64,000 nucleotides of DNA from Microbacterium kunmingense (GTDB lineage Bacteria > Actinomycetota > Actinomycetes > Actinomycetales > Microbacteriaceae). Below the pieces are notes generated by a model, which made no database searches, had not been told where the DNA came from, and saw nothing but the letters and a program-made list of their open reading frames with translations. Made by a program: the position numbers and the translations under genes. Of this stretch, positions 1 through 8,948 are shown piece by piece (the stretch's first letter is position 1; every line of letters begins with the position of its first letter). The stretch lies in the NCBI RefSeq assembly GCF_023155745.1, contig NZ_JAKNUS010000001.1:310001-374000 (forward strand), given 5' to 3'.

Positions 1-735
1 GCGCTCCACGGGATTCCCCTGAGTCGCCCGCACGATCGTGTGCACATCATCCCCCGGGGGGAGAACCCGCCCAAGACGCGGGGCGACGTCATCCGACACA
101 AGCTGGCACTGCCCGATGGGGACATCGTCGAGATCAACGGGATGCTGGTGACGAGCCTGGATCGCACCGTCGCCGATGTCATCCGCGTGTTGCCCGCGCC
201 GGCTGCCCTCGCCGCGTTCGACGGCGCGATGCGTCTCGTCGCGTGGGACGACGCGCGGCGCGAGCTCGATCAGGCTGCGGCTGACGCGTTCCGCGGTCGC
301 GTCCGGAAGCGGATATTCGCCGCCCGTGGTGGTCGGGGAGTCCGTGTAGCTCGCACGTTGGTCGAGATCGCTGACGGACGCGCCCAGCTCCCAGGTGAGA
401 GCGAGAGCCGATATCTGATGTGGGAGCTCGGGATGCCGACCCCCGCGCTCCAGCTGCCGGTTGACACGTCCATCGGTCGCTTTTGGCTGGACTTCGCCTG
501 GCCGGCTCTCCGCCGATTCGGTGAGTTCGATGGACAGGTCAAGACCAGCGAACCGCGATTCACCCGCGGACGGTCGGGGCCGAAAGTCCTCGTGGATCAG
601 GCCGAGCGTTCCAAGGCGATCCAGGCGGCGACAGGCTGGACCGGCATGCACTGGGGCTGGGTGGAGAGGGCGGATGCCGCGACCCTGTGGGCCTCGCTGG
701 TCGGCCAGGGCTGGCCGACCCGTGCGCGCATGTGA
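1..735 (+). CDS. AbiEi/DUF559-like hypothetical protein, 3' part
   Basis: The reading frame is open from the first base of the window, so the gene starts upstream; an internal GTG at 40 is unlikely to be the true start because the preceding codons read ALHGIPLSRPHDRV, typical of this family. The visible 244 residues resemble the common actinobacterial proteins that pair an AbiEi-like N-terminal region with a restriction-endonuclease-like (DUF559/VSR-fold) C-terminus. The string LDFAWP followed by GEFDG matches the D...E-x-D-G core, but the usual lysine after the glycine is glutamine (GQVK), so nuclease activity is doubtful. It ends with TGA at 733-735, just before five tandem hairpin repeats. 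Function is unknown; a defence or toxin-antitoxin role is only suggested by family resemblance. Confidence 0.6.
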   Translation, partial: ALHGIPLSRPHDRVHIIPRGENPPKTRGDVIRHKLALPDGDIVEINGMLVTSLDRTVADVIRVLPAPAALAAFDGAMRLVAWDDARRELDQAAADAFRGRVRKRIFAARGGRGVRVARTLVEIADGRAQLPGESESRYLMWELGMPTPALQLPVDTSIGRFWLDFAWPALRRFGEFDGQVKTSEPRFTRGRSGPKVLVDQAERSKAIQAATGWTGMHWGWVERADAATLWASLVGQGWPTRARM

Positions 736-740
736 GTGAT

Positions 741-845
741 GAGCGCACCCTCGCGGGTGGGGAGCGCACCCTCGCGGGTGGGGAGCGCACCCTCGCGGGT
801 GGGGAGCGCACCCTCGCGGGTGGGGAGTGCACCCTCGTGGGTGGG
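741..845. repeat. Five tandem 21-bp hairpin repeats
   Basis: Five head-to-tail 21-bp units start at 741, 762, 783, 804 and 825. Each contains CACCC-TCGC-GGGTG, a 5-bp stem with a 4-nt loop. Units 1-4 are identical and unit 5 differs by two C-to-T changes. The array begins 5 nt after the stop of the upstream gene and ends 34 bp before the likely S10 operon -35 box. The 21-bp period keeps all frames open, which creates spurious ORFs. Confidence 0.95.
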
Positions 846-879
846 GGCCGCCCGACATGCGGGCGCGACACGCCCGAGT

Positions 880-908
880 TTGCGACACGCCCGGGCGACA
901 CGTAGACT
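880..908 (+). promoter_or_regulatory. Likely S10 operon promoter
   Basis: TTGCGA at 880-885, a 17-bp spacer, and TAGACT at 903-908 fit actinobacterial sigma-A boxes (TTGACA, TANNNT). It is the best promoter-like pair between the hairpin array and rpsJ and would give a leader of about 315 nt. Confidence 0.6.
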
Positions 909-1231
909 GTTCCAGTTCCACATTCCGGCGCGCTTCGGCGTGCGACGGATCACTGCCAGGGCAGTGCATAGGCGGTGCGCAAGCGCCAGAGGCCTAGGCC
1001 GCGGGCAGCAGAACAACACAATCCTTCCCCATCCGGCTCGAGAGCCGCGCGCACGCGTGCCGAGGGACAAGGATGCCGGGGGCCGAGCGTGCCCGGATTG
1101 ACAGCAGAACAGCGGTGCAGCACGCACTGCGCAAGCGGTGCGAAAGTGCCACGGCGCGTCAGCGCCACCGTGCGTCCAATGCCCCCGGGCCCTCCGGGAC
1201 GGTAAGACGCGGAAAGAGAGTGAGCAGACAC
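909..1231 (+). promoter_or_regulatory. Structured 5' leader of the S10 operon
   Basis: About 320 nt with no convincing gene precede rpsJ. Several stems are visible: a perfect CACTGCC-AG-GGCAGTG hairpin at 951-966, a GGCCTAGGCC palindrome near 990-999, and a CCCGG...CCGGG stem close to the rpsJ ribosome binding site. Long structured leaders of S10 operons often mediate autogenous control (L4 in gammaproteobacteria), but no known leader family is recognised here. Confidence 0.4.
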
Positions 1232-1540
1232 ATGGCGGGACAGAAGATCCGCATCCGACTGAAGTCGTACGACCACGCCGGTCTCGACTCGTCGGCGCGC
1301 AAGATCGTCGACACCGTGACCCGTGCCGGCGCGACGGTCGTGGGCCCCGTGCCCCTCCCCACGGAGAAGAACGTCGTCGTCGTCATCCGGTCGCCCCACA
1401 AGTACAAGGACAGCCGCGAGCACTTCGAGATGCGCACCCACAAGCGTCTGATCGACATCATCGATCCCACGCCCAAGGCCGTCGACTCGCTGATGCGCCT
1501 TGACCTGCCGGCCGACGTCAACATCGAGATCAAGCTCTGA
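1232..1540 (+). CDS. rpsJ: 30S ribosomal protein S10
   Basis: 102 residues, the usual S10 length. S10 is a small-subunit head protein that also acts in transcription antitermination as NusE. The conserved stretches [11 protein letters not shown] near the N-terminus and RTHKRLIDI near the middle are present. The ATG at 1232 matches the family start; an upstream in-frame ATG at 1073 would add a long non-homologous extension and is rejected. A purine-rich stretch (GGAAAGAGAG) lies at 1211-1220. First gene of the S10 operon, 11 nt before rplC. Confidence 0.97.
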   Translation: MAGQKIRIRLKSYDHAGLDSSARKIVDTVTRAGATVVGPVPLPTEKNVVVVIRSPHKYKDSREHFEMRTHKRLIDIIDPTPKAVDSLMRLDLPADVNIEIKL

Positions 1541-1551
1541 GGTTCGTCGAC

Positions 1552-2211
1552 ATGGCACACATCAACGAAAAGGTTTCCAAGGCTCTGCTGGGCACCAAGC
1601 TCGGCATGACCCAGGTCTGGGATGAGAACGGCAAGCTCGTTCCCGTCACCGTGATCGAAGTGACCCCCAACGTGGTCACCCAGATCCGCACCGCGGAGAA
1701 GGACGGCTACTCGGCCGTCCAGATCGCCGCCGGCGCCATCGACCCCCGCAAGGTGAACAAGCCCCTGACGGCCCACTTCGAGGCCGCGGGCGTCACTCCC
1801 CGCCGTCACCTCACCGAGGTCCGCACCGCTGACGCCGCTGACTACTCACTCGGTCAGGAGCTCACGGTGGACGGCGTCTTCGAGGCCGGCCAGCTGGTCG
1901 ACGTCGTCGGCACCAGCAAGGGCAAGGGCACCGCGGGTGTGATGAAGCGTCACAACTTCGCGGGCGTCTCGGCCTCGCACGGTGCACACCGCAACCACCG
2001 CAAGCCCGGTTCGATCGGCGCGTCGTCGACCCCGAGCCGCGTCTTCAAGGGCATGCGCATGGCCGGCCGTATGGGCGGCGAGCGTGTGACCGTTCTCAAC
2101 CTCACGGTGCACGCCGTGGACGCCGAGAAGGGTCTGCTGCTCGTCAAGGGCGCCGTCCCCGGCGCCCGTGGCCGCACCGTCTACGTCCGCAACGCAGTGA
2201 AGGGTGCCTGA
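1552..2211 (+). CDS. rplC: 50S ribosomal protein L3
   Basis: 219 residues, normal for L3, one of the first proteins to bind 23S rRNA in assembly and close to the peptidyl transferase centre. The start [12 protein letters not shown] and the glycine-rich loop with [14 protein letters not shown] and [11 protein letters not shown] are diagnostic. The ATG lies 11 nt after rpsJ and 5 nt separate the stop from rplD, so it is cotranscribed in the S10 operon. Confidence 0.97.
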   Translation: MAHINEKVSKALLGTKLGMTQVWDENGKLVPVTVIEVTPNVVTQIRTAEKDGYSAVQIAAGAIDPRKVNKPLTAHFEAAGVTPRRHLTEVRTADAADYSLGQELTVDGVFEAGQLVDVVGTSKGKGTAGVMKRHNFAGVSASHGAHRNHRKPGSIGASSTPSRVFKGMRMAGRMGGERVTVLNLTVHAVDAEKGLLLVKGAVPGARGRTVYVRNAVKGA

Positions 2212-2216
2212 TCGAC

Positions 2217-2879
2217 ATGGCTGACTCCACTCTCGCGCTCGACGTCCTCAAGGCCGACGGCACGGCGGCTGGTTCCGTCCAGCTGCCCGCCGCGCTCTTC
2301 GACGTCAAGACGAACATCCCGCTCATCCACCAGGTCGTCGTCGCCCAGCGCGCCGCCGCCCGCCAGGGGACGCACGCGACCAAGACCCGCGGCGACGTCT
2401 CGGGTTCGGGCCGCAAGCCCTTCAAGCAGAAGGGCACGGGTAACGCCCGTCAGGGCTCGGTCCGGATGCCGCAGCACCGCGGCGGTGGCACCGTCCACGG
2501 TCCGCAGCCCCGCGACTACTCGCAGCGCACCCCCAAGAAGATGATCGCCGCGGCGCTCCTGGGCGCCCTGAGCGACCGTGCCCGTGGCGAGCGCCTCCAC
2601 ATCGTCGAGTCCCTCGGCGTGACCGATGCGCCCTCGACCAAGGCCGCGGCATCCGTGCTCACCGCACTCGGCGCCGTCAAGAACGTCCTGGTCGTGGTGG
2701 AGCGCACCGACGAGATCAGCGTCATGAGCGTCCGCAACCTCGCGTACGTCCACGTGCTGTCCTTCGACCAGCTCAACGCCTACGACGTGCTCGTCTCCGA
2801 CGACATCGTCTTCACCAAGGCCGCGTACGACGCCTTCGTGTCGGCTCGCACGGCCACCACCCAGGAGGTCTCGGCATGA
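2217..2879 (+). CDS. rplD: 50S ribosomal protein L4
   Basis: 220 residues. L4 binds 23S rRNA and lines the exit tunnel; in some bacteria it represses its own operon. The extended loop with [22 protein letters not shown] (described here in parts: [17 protein letters not shown]) and HGPQPRDYS is the tunnel extension characteristic of L4. The stop overlaps the rplW start by 4 nt (ATGA), which implies translational coupling. Confidence 0.97.
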   Translation: MADSTLALDVLKADGTAAGSVQLPAALFDVKTNIPLIHQVVVAQRAAARQGTHATKTRGDVSGSGRKPFKQKGTGNARQGSVRMPQHRGGGTVHGPQPRDYSQRTPKKMIAAALLGALSDRARGERLHIVESLGVTDAPSTKAAASVLTALGAVKNVLVVVERTDEISVMSVRNLAYVHVLSFDQLNAYDVLVSDDIVFTKAAYDAFVSARTATTQEVSA

Positions 2880-3181
2880 GCAACATCGCCGTCAACAAGG
2901 ACCCGCGCGACATCATCCTGAAGCCGGTCGTGTCCGAGAAGAGCTACGGGCTCATCGACGAGGGCAAGTACACCTTCCTCGTCGACCCGCGCGCGACCAA
3001 GACCGAGATCAAGCTCGCGATCGAGAAGATCTTCGGCGTCAAGGTGGCCGCGGTGAACACGCTCAACCGCACGGGCAAGGCCCGTCGTACCCGCTTCGGC
3101 ATGGGCAAGCGCAAGGACACCAAGCGCGCCATCGTCACCCTGAAGTCGGGCACCATCGACATCTTCACCGCGGTCGGCTGA
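2876..3181 (+). CDS. rplW: 50S ribosomal protein L23
   Basis: 101 residues, typical of L23, which sits at the exit-tunnel rim and docks trigger factor and SRP. The ATG overlaps the rplD stop by 4 nt. The motif [10 protein letters not shown] near residue 20 and the basic [12 protein letters not shown] loop near 80 match the family. The next gene, rplB, follows after 24 nt with AAGGAC as its ribosome binding site. Confidence 0.96.
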   Translation: MSNIAVNKDPRDIILKPVVSEKSYGLIDEGKYTFLVDPRATKTEIKLAIEKIFGVKVAAVNTLNRTGKARRTRFGMGKRKDTKRAIVTLKSGTIDIFTAVG

Positions 3182-3205
3182 CCGGCGGGATAAGGACGAG
3201 AGAAC

Positions 3206-4045
3206 ATGGCTATTCGCAAGTACAAGCCCACGACCCCCGGTCGCCGCGGCTCGTCGGTGGCGGACTTCGCCGAGATCACCCGATCGACGCCCGAGAAGTC
3301 CCTCCTCCGCCCGCTGGCTAAGACCGGTGGCCGCAACAACCAGGGCCGCATCACCACCCGTCACATCGGTGGTGGCCACAAGCGCCAGTACCGCGTCATC
3401 GACTTCCGTCGTGACGACAAGGACGGCGTGAACGCCAAGGTCGCGCACATCGAGTACGACCCCAACCGCACCGCGCGCATCGCGCTGCTGCACTACGTCG
3501 ACGGCGAGAAGCGTTACATCCTCGCGCCGAACAAGCTGGCGCAGGGCGACGTGGTCGAGTCGGGTCCGTCGGCCGACATCAAGCCGGGCAACAACCTGCC
3601 GCTGCGCAACATCCCCACCGGTACCGTCATCCACGCCATCGAGCTCCGCCCCGGCGGCGGCGCGAAGATGGCGCGCTCGGCCGGCGCCGCGGTGCGTCTG
3701 GTCGCCAAGGACGGCCCGTACGCCCAGCTGCGTCTGCCCTCGGGCGAGATCCGCAACGTCGACGTCCGCTGCCGCGCGACCATCGGCGAGGTCGGCAACG
3801 CCGAGCAGTCGAACATCAACTGGGGCAAGGCCGGCCGCAAGCGCTGGAAGGGCGTCCGCCCGACCGTGCGCGGTGTCGCCATGAACCCCGTCGACCACCC
3901 GCACGGTGGTGGTGAGGGCAAGACCTCCGGTGGTCGCCACCCGGTCTCGCCGTGGGGTCAGGCCGAGGGCCGCACCCGCCACGCCAACAAGGAGAGCGAC
4001 AAGCTCATCGTCCGCCGTCGCAACGCCGGCAAGAAGCGCAAGTAG
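3206..4045 (+). CDS. rplB: 50S ribosomal protein L2
   Basis: 279 residues, normal for L2, needed for subunit joining and peptidyl transferase activity. The C-terminal block [17 protein letters not shown] with the conserved histidine, then HPVSPWG, is present, as is the [15 protein letters not shown] segment. It follows rplW by 24 nt and precedes rpsS by 13 nt in the S10 operon. Confidence 0.98.
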   Translation: MAIRKYKPTTPGRRGSSVADFAEITRSTPEKSLLRPLAKTGGRNNQGRITTRHIGGGHKRQYRVIDFRRDDKDGVNAKVAHIEYDPNRTARIALLHYVDGEKRYILAPNKLAQGDVVESGPSADIKPGNNLPLRNIPTGTVIHAIELRPGGGAKMARSAGAAVRLVAKDGPYAQLRLPSGEIRNVDVRCRATIGEVGNAEQSNINWGKAGRKRWKGVRPTVRGVAMNPVDHPHGGGEGKTSGGRHPVSPWGQAEGRTRHANKESDKLIVRRRNAGKKRK

Positions 4046-4058
4046 GTAGGAACTTCAG

Positions 4059-4340
4059 ATGCCACGCAGTCTTAAGAAGGGCCCCTTCGTCGACGAGCAC
4101 CTGCTTCGCAAGGTTGTTTCGCAGAACGAGGCGGGAACCAAGAACGTCATCAAGACCTGGTCACGTCGCTCGATGATCGTGCCGGCCATGCTCGGCCACA
4201 CGATCGCCGTGCACGACGGCCGCAAGCACATTCCGGTCTTCGTCTCCGAGACGATGGTCGGCCACAAGCTGGGCGAGTTCGCGCCCACCCGCACCTTCCG
4301 CGGTCACGAGAAGGACGACAAGAAGGGCCGCCGCCGCTGA
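4059..4340 (+). CDS. rpsS: 30S ribosomal protein S19
   Basis: 93 residues, the family length. S19 binds 16S rRNA in the 30S head with S13. The opening [15 protein letters not shown] and the later STI-like block [10 protein letters not shown] variant ([20 protein letters not shown]) identify it. It lies between rplB (13 nt) and rplV (23 nt). Confidence 0.97.
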   Translation: MPRSLKKGPFVDEHLLRKVVSQNEAGTKNVIKTWSRRSMIVPAMLGHTIAVHDGRKHIPVFVSETMVGHKLGEFAPTRTFRGHEKDDKKGRRR

Positions 4341-4363
4341 CGCGGGGGCGCAAGGAGAGAGAA

Positions 4364-4762
4364 ATGGTGGAGTCCATCGCACGCGTGCGACACATCCGCG
4401 TGACCCCTCAGAAGGCTCGTCGTGTCGTCGCTCTCATCAAGGGCAAGCAGGCCCAGGAGGCCCTGGCCATCCTGAAGTTCGCTCAGCAGAGCGCCAGTGA
4501 GCCCATCTACAAGCTCGTCGAGTCGGCCATCGCGAATGCTCGCGTCAAGGCCGACAAGGAGAACGAGTACCTCGACGACGCCGACCTGTACGTGAAGAAC
4601 GCGTACGTGGACGAGGGCACGACGCTCAAGCGTTTCCAGCCCCGTGCCCAGGGTCGCGCGTTCCAGATCAAGAAGCGCACCAGCCACATCACGGTCGTCC
4701 TCTCGACGCCCGAGGTGGCCGAGTCCGCTCCCGCAGCTCCGACGAAGAAGGCGAGCAAGTAA
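4364..4762 (+). CDS. rplV: 50S ribosomal protein L22
   Basis: 132 residues. L22 contacts all 23S rRNA domains and its beta-hairpin lines the exit tunnel. The core matches at [15 protein letters not shown], the hairpin region [14 protein letters not shown] and RTSHITVV. The last 15 or so residues ([12 protein letters not shown]) are a short Ala/Lys tail beyond the core. ATG was chosen after AAGGAGAGAG. The TAA overlaps the ATG of rpsC by one base. Confidence 0.96.
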   Translation: MVESIARVRHIRVTPQKARRVVALIKGKQAQEALAILKFAQQSASEPIYKLVESAIANARVKADKENEYLDDADLYVKNAYVDEGTTLKRFQPRAQGRAFQIKKRTSHITVVLSTPEVAESAPAAPTKKASK

Positions 4763-5517
4763 TGGGACAGAAGGTCAACCCGTACGGCTTCCGCCTCGGC
4801 ATCACCACCGACCACGTGTCGCGGTGGTTCTCCGACTCGACGAAGCCGGGTCAGCGCTACGCCGACTACGTCGCGGAAGACATCAAGATCCGTCAGCTGC
4901 TGCAGAAGCAGCTCGACCGCGCCGGTGTCAGCAACATCGAGATCGAGCGCACCCGTGACCGTGTCCGCGTCGACATCCACACCGCCCGTCCGGGCATCGT
5001 GATCGGTCGCCGCGGCGCCGAGGCCGAGCGCATCCGCGCCGACCTCGAGAAGCTCACCGGCAAGCAGATCCAGCTGAACATCCTCGAGGTGAAGAACCCC
5101 GAGGCCGACGCTCAGCTGGTCGCCCAGGGCATCGCCGAGCAGCTCTCGGCTCGCGTGGCGTTCCGCCGCGCGATGCGCAAGGGCCTGCAGGGCGCGCAGC
5201 GCGCCGGCGCCAAGGGCGTCCGCATCCAGGTCTCCGGCCGTCTCGGCGGCGCGGAGATGAGCCGTTCGGAGTTCTACCGCGAAGGCCGTGTGCCCCTGCA
5301 CACGCTCCGCGCGAACATCGACTACGGCTTCTACGAGGCCAAGACCACCTTCGGCCGCATCGGCGTGAAGGTCTGGATCTACAAGGGCGACCTCACCAAC
5401 AAGGAACTCGCACGCGAGCAGGCCAACGCGCCGAAGTCGCGCGGTCGTGACGACCGCGGCGACCGCCGCCGCGGCCCCCGCAGCGAGGCCCCCGTCGCAG
5501 AAGGAGCGTCGGCGTAA
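4762..5517 (+). CDS. rpsC: 30S ribosomal protein S3
   Basis: 251 residues. S3 is part of the mRNA entry site. The N-terminal KH domain shows the GxxG loop in IVIGRRGAE around residues 77-85, and the C-terminal half has [12 protein letters not shown]. The tail after KAL-like core is rich in Arg, Asp and Gly ([13 protein letters not shown]), an actinobacterial extension. It is coupled by one-base TAATG overlaps to rplV upstream and rplP downstream. Confidence 0.97.
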   Translation: MGQKVNPYGFRLGITTDHVSRWFSDSTKPGQRYADYVAEDIKIRQLLQKQLDRAGVSNIEIERTRDRVRVDIHTARPGIVIGRRGAEAERIRADLEKLTGKQIQLNILEVKNPEADAQLVAQGIAEQLSARVAFRRAMRKGLQGAQRAGAKGVRIQVSGRLGGAEMSRSEFYREGRVPLHTLRANIDYGFYEAKTTFGRIGVKVWIYKGDLTNKELAREQANAPKSRGRDDRGDRRRGPRSEAPVAEGASA

Positions 5518-5936
5518 TGCTCATTCCCCGCAAGGTCAAGTACCGCAAGCAGCACCACCCGGGTCGCTCGGGCCAGGCCACCGGCGGCACGAAGGTCTCC
5601 TTCGGCGAGTTCGGCATCCAGGCCCTCACCCCCGCGTACGTGACGAACCGTCAGATCGAGTCCGCTCGTATCGCGATGACCCGTCACATCAAGCGTGGCG
5701 GCAAGGTGTGGATCAACATCTACCCCGACCGACCGCTCACCAAGAAGCCCGCCGAAACCCGCATGGGTTCCGGTAAGGGTTCGCCGGAGTGGTGGGTCGC
5801 CAACGTCAAGCCGGGCCGGGTCCTCTTCGAGGTCTCGGGCGTGAACGAGCAGCTCGCTCGTGAGGCGCTGACCCGTGCCATCCACAAGCTGCCCCTGAAG
5901 GCACGCATCATCAAGCGCGAGGAGGGCGACGCGTAA
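5517..5936 (+). CDS. rplP: 50S ribosomal protein L16
   Basis: 139 residues, normal length. L16 lies near the A-site of the large subunit. [16 protein letters not shown] at the start and [18 protein letters not shown] in the middle are diagnostic. One-base overlaps on both sides (rpsC, rpmC) imply translational coupling. Confidence 0.97.
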   Translation: MLIPRKVKYRKQHHPGRSGQATGGTKVSFGEFGIQALTPAYVTNRQIESARIAMTRHIKRGGKVWINIYPDRPLTKKPAETRMGSGKGSPEWWVANVKPGRVLFEVSGVNEQLAREALTRAIHKLPLKARIIKREEGDA

Positions 5937-6280
5937 TGGCGATCGGCACCAAGACGCTCGCACCCAGCGAGCTGGACACGTTCGAAGACCAGCGCCTGGT
6001 CGAGGAGCTGCGCAAGGCCAAGGAAGAGCTGTTCAACCTGCGCTTCCAGTCGGCCACCGGCCAGCTCGAGAGCCACGGCCGCATCCGCGCCGTCAAGCGC
6101 GACATCGCGCGGCTCTACACCGTGATCCGTGAGCGCGAGCTCGGCATCCGTGCCACGCCCGCGCCCGTCGAGACCGCGACGAAGACGAAGAAGACAACAA
6201 AGGCCAAGCGGCGGGTTGAGCCTGTCGAAACCAAGGCGGATGCCGCTGACTCGGCCGCGAAGGAAGAGGGGGCTGAGTGA
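5936..6280 (+). CDS. rpmC: 50S ribosomal protein L29 with C-terminal extension
   Basis: 114 residues, against about 65-80 in most L29. The first 70 residues are a normal L29 helical hairpin ([29 protein letters not shown]). The remaining 40 or so are Lys/Thr then acidic and include RRVEPVETK, encoded by a palindrome-like sequence at 6213-6232 that resembles a dispersed intergenic repeat. L29 sits at the exit tunnel next to L23, so the tail is probably solvent exposed. It is coupled to rpsQ by a one-base overlap (TGATG). Confidence 0.95.
   Translation: MAIGTKTLAPSELDTFEDQRLVEELRKAKEELFNLRFQSATGQLESHGRIRAVKRDIARLYTVIRERELGIRATPAPVETATKTKKTTKAKRRVEPVETKADAADSAAKEEGAE
6213..6232. repeat. Dispersed-type repeat inside rpmC
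   Basis: GGGTTGAGCCTGTCGAAACC lies in frame within the 3' part of rpmC and encodes the RRVEPVETK segment. From memory, the reverse complement (GGTTTCGACAGGCTCAACC) is a frequent intergenic palindromic repeat in Microbacteriaceae and other bacteria. No other copy was seen in this window. Confidence 0.55.
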
Positions 6281-6615
6281 TGGCCACCGCCAAGAAGGCC
6301 GACGCCGCCACGGAGCAGGTCAAGGGCCACGAGAGCGCCGAGCACGATGTGCGCGACGCCGGTGCCCGCGGGTACCGCAAGGCCCGCCGCGGCTACGTCG
6401 TCAGCGACAAGATGGACAAGACCATCGTCGTCGAGGTCGAGGACCGCGTGAAGCACCCGCTGTACGGCAAGGTCATCCGCCGCACCTCCAAGGTGAAGGC
6501 GCACGATGAGGGCAACACCGCCGGCGTCGGTGACCTGGTCGTCATCAACGAGACCCGCCCGCTGAGCGCGACCAAGCGCTGGCGTCTGGTCGAGATCGTG
6601 GAGAAGGCCAAGTGA
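6280..6615 (+). CDS. rpsQ: 30S ribosomal protein S17
   Basis: 111 residues, longer than the usual 80-90 because of about 25 N-terminal residues ([21 protein letters not shown]). The OB-fold core begins at [19 protein letters not shown] and continues through [19 protein letters not shown]. The ATG at 6280 overlaps the rpmC stop by one base and is preferred to the GTG at 6277. The stop overlaps the GTG of rplN by 4 nt. Confidence 0.94.
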   Translation: MATAKKADAATEQVKGHESAEHDVRDAGARGYRKARRGYVVSDKMDKTIVVEVEDRVKHPLYGKVIRRTSKVKAHDEGNTAGVGDLVVINETRPLSATKRWRLVEIVEKAK

Positions 6616-6980
6616 TCCAGAACGAATCCCGGCTCAAGGTCGCCGACAACACCGGCGCCAAGGAGCTGCTCACCATCCGCGTGCTCGGCGGCTCGAACCG
6701 TCGGTACGCCGGCGTGGGCGACGTCATCGTCGCCACCGTCAAGGACGCCATCCCCGGCGGCAACGTCAAGAAGGGCGACGTCGTCAAGGCGGTCGTCGTC
6801 CGGACGGTCAAGCAGACCCGACGTGCCGACGGCTCATACATCAAGTTCGACGAGAACGCCGCCGTCATCCTGAAGAGCGACGGGGAGCCCCGCGGCACCC
6901 GCATCTTCGGGCCGGTCGGCCGTGAGCTGCGCGACAAGCGGTTCATGAAGATCGTCTCGCTCGCCCCGGAGGTCATCTGA
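6612..6980 (+). CDS. rplN: 50S ribosomal protein L14
   Basis: 122 residues, exactly the family length, with a GTG start overlapping the rpsQ stop (GTGA). [18 protein letters not shown] at the start and [18 protein letters not shown] near the C-terminus are diagnostic. L14 forms part of intersubunit bridge B8. First gene of the spc part of the cluster, 2 nt before rplX. Confidence 0.97.
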   Translation: MIQNESRLKVADNTGAKELLTIRVLGGSNRRYAGVGDVIVATVKDAIPGGNVKKGDVVKAVVVRTVKQTRRADGSYIKFDENAAVILKSDGEPRGTRIFGPVGRELRDKRFMKIVSLAPEVI

Positions 6981-6982
6981 TC

Positions 6983-7342
6983 ATGGCGAAGATCAAGAAG
7001 GGCGACCTGGTTCAGGTCATCTCGGGCGCCAAGCCCGAGCGCGGCGGTGACCGCGGCAAGCAGGGCAAGGTCCTCGAGGTCCTTCCCGAGCAGAACCGCG
7101 TCATCGTCGAAGGCGTGAACTTCGTCACCAAGCACAACCGCGTGGGCCAGTCCCAGCGCGGCACCAAGACGGGCGGCATCGAGACGATGGAAGCCCCGAT
7201 CCACATCTCCAACGTCTCCCTGGTCGACCCCCAGACGAAGAAGCCGACCCGTGTCGGTCACCGCGTCGAGGAGCAGGTCAAGGACGGCGTGAAGCGCACC
7301 GTGCGCGTCCGCTACGCGAAGAAGTCAGGCAAGGACCTCTGA
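6983..7342 (+). CDS. rplX: 50S ribosomal protein L24
   Basis: 119 residues. L24 initiates 50S assembly. The KOW motif ([11 protein letters not shown], then [10 protein letters not shown]) is at residues 4-35 and the NFVTKHNR block near 50. The intergenic gaps to rplN and rplE are 2 nt, consistent with tight coupling. Confidence 0.97.
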   Translation: MAKIKKGDLVQVISGAKPERGGDRGKQGKVLEVLPEQNRVIVEGVNFVTKHNRVGQSQRGTKTGGIETMEAPIHISNVSLVDPQTKKPTRVGHRVEEQVKDGVKRTVRVRYAKKSGKDL

Positions 7343-7344
7343 AT

Positions 7345-7935
7345 ATGAGCAGCGCAACTGCCGTCGAGGCTGGCAAAATCCAGCCCCGCCTGAAGCAGAA
7401 GTACAAGTCCGAGATCCAGAAGAAGCTGCAGGACGAGTTCGGCTACGCCAACGTCATGCAGATCCCCGGTCTCGTGAAGGTCGTGGTCAACACCGGTGTC
7501 GGCGAGGCAGCTCGCGACAGCAAGGTGATCGATGGTGCGGTCGACGACCTCACCAAGATCACCGGCCAGAAGCCGGTCGTGACCAAGGCCCGCAAGTCCA
7601 TCGCGCAGTTCAAGCTGCGCGAGGGCCAGGCCATCGGCGCGCACGTCACCCTCCGTGGCGACCGCGCGTGGGAGTTCCTGGACCGCCTGATCAACCTCGC
7701 TCTGCCCCGCATCCGCGACTTCCGCGGCCTGTCAGGCAAGCAGTTCGACGGCAACGGCAACTACACCTTCGGCCTGCAGGAGCAGTCGGTCTTCCACGAG
7801 ATCAACCAGGACAAGATCGACCGCGTCCGCGGGTTCGACATCACCATCGTGACGTCGGCGAAGACGGACGACGAGGGCCGCGCTCTTCTGCGCCACCTCG
7901 GTTTCCCCTTCCGCGCCGAGGGCGCACAGCAGTAG
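7345..7935 (+). CDS. rplE: 50S ribosomal protein L5
   Basis: 196 residues, slightly longer than the usual 180 because of the N-terminus ([13 protein letters not shown]). L5 binds 5S rRNA. The core motifs are [34 protein letters not shown] (written in parts: [21 protein letters not shown]) and FPEI-equivalent FHEINQDKI. The spc operon normally continues with rpsN, but here 69 nt of non-coding sequence follow and then rpsH. Confidence 0.96.
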   Translation: MSSATAVEAGKIQPRLKQKYKSEIQKKLQDEFGYANVMQIPGLVKVVVNTGVGEAARDSKVIDGAVDDLTKITGQKPVVTKARKSIAQFKLREGQAIGAHVTLRGDRAWEFLDRLINLALPRIRDFRGLSGKQFDGNGNYTFGLQEQSVFHEINQDKIDRVRGFDITIVTSAKTDDEGRALLRHLGFPFRAEGAQQ

Positions 7936-8004
7936 CACCTGACCATGGAAGGTCGTCAGTCGTGTAACGGCTGCCGATACCTCATGAACGAAAGAAGCTG
8001 AAAA
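7936..8004 (+). other. Gap where rpsN (S14) is expected
   Basis: This 69-nt stretch between rplE and rpsH is too short for any form of S14 and contains no zinc-type CxxC motif in any frame. AAAGAAGC before the rpsH ATG could serve as a weak ribosome binding site. S14 must be encoded elsewhere in the genome. Confidence 0.85.
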
Positions 8005-8403
8005 ATGACGATGACAGACCCGGTCGCTGACATGCTGACCCGTCTGCGCAACGCGAACTCGGCGCACCACGACTCCGTGTCGCTGCCGAGCTCGAAGCTC
8101 AAGACCCACATCGCCGACATCCTCAAGCAGGAGGGCTACATCTCCGACTGGGCCGTCGAGGACGCCCGTGTCGGTCAGACCCTGACCCTGACGCTGAAGT
8201 ACGGCCCGAACCGCGAGCGGTCCATCGCCGGCATCAAGCGCGTGTCGAAGCCCGGCCTCCGCGTCTACGCGAAGTCCACCGAGATCCCCACGGTCCTCGG
8301 CGGCCTCGGCGTTGCCATCCTGTCCACCTCCTCCGGTCTCCTCACCGACCGGCAGGCCGAGCAGAAGGGCGTGGGTGGGGAAGTCCTCGCCTACGTGTGG
8401 TGA
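8005..8403 (+). CDS. rpsH: 30S ribosomal protein S8
   Basis: 132 residues, the family length. S8 binds the 16S central domain and in E. coli represses the spc operon. [16 protein letters not shown] at the start and the C-terminal block [22 protein letters not shown] are diagnostic. It precedes rplF by 6 nt. Confidence 0.97.
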   Translation: MTMTDPVADMLTRLRNANSAHHDSVSLPSSKLKTHIADILKQEGYISDWAVEDARVGQTLTLTLKYGPNRERSIAGIKRVSKPGLRVYAKSTEIPTVLGGLGVAILSTSSGLLTDRQAEQKGVGGEVLAYVW

Positions 8404-8409
8404 TCTGAC

Positions 8410-8946
8410 ATGTCGCGTATCGGACGTCTGCCGATCGACATCCCCTCCGGCGTCACCATCACGGTGACCGGGCAGGATGTCGCGGTCAAGGGCCCCAAGG
8501 GCGAGCTCGCGCTCACCGTGGCCCGTCCCATCGAAGTCAAGGTCGAGGACAACCAGGTGATCGTCACCCGTCCCGACGACGAGCGCGAGTCGCGGTCGCT
8601 CCACGGCCTGACCCGCACGCTCATCAACAACAACATCATCGGCGTCACCCAGGGCTACACCAAGGGCCTCGAGGTCGTCGGCACCGGTTACCGCGTCGCG
8701 CAGAAGGGCAGCTCGATCGAGTTCGCGCTCGGCTTCTCGCACCCGGTGCTCGTCGAGCCCCCCGCGGGCATCACCCTCACGGTCGAAGGCAACAACAAGG
8801 TCACCGTGAGCGGCATCGACAAGCAGGCCGTCGGCGAGGTGGCTGCGAACATCCGCAAGATCCGCAAGCCCGAGCCGTACAAGGGCAAGGGTGTGCGCTA
8901 CGCCGGCGAGGTCGTCCGGCGCAAGGCCGGAAAGGCTGGTAAGTAA
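8410..8946 (+). CDS. rplF: 50S ribosomal protein L6
   Basis: 178 residues, standard. L6 sits near the factor-binding site of 50S. Two similar domains are visible; the signature [14 protein letters not shown] near the C-terminus is clear, and [14 protein letters not shown] opens the protein. Gaps of 6 nt upstream and 2 nt downstream place it in the spc operon. Confidence 0.97.
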   Translation: MSRIGRLPIDIPSGVTITVTGQDVAVKGPKGELALTVARPIEVKVEDNQVIVTRPDDERESRSLHGLTRTLINNNIIGVTQGYTKGLEVVGTGYRVAQKGSSIEFALGFSHPVLVEPPAGITLTVEGNNKVTVSGIDKQAVGEVAANIRKIRKPEPYKGKGVRYAGEVVRRKAGKAGK

Positions 8947-8948
8947 CC

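Noticed and set aside
741..845. CRISPR array
   Set aside because: The units are contiguous 21-mers without spacers and there are no cas genes.
687..905. Small repeat proteins encoded by the 21-bp array
   Set aside because: All frames stay open because 21 is a multiple of three; no ribosome binding site precedes any candidate start.
2780..3982. 400-residue open frame on the minus strand across rplW and rplB
   Set aside because: It is a shadow of GC-rich codon structure; the plus-strand L23 and L2 proteins are certain and the minus frame has no recognisable domain.
5936..6280. rpmC as a frameshifted or broken gene because of its length
   Set aside because: The L29 core is intact, and the extra residues are in frame and end with a stop coupled to rpsQ.
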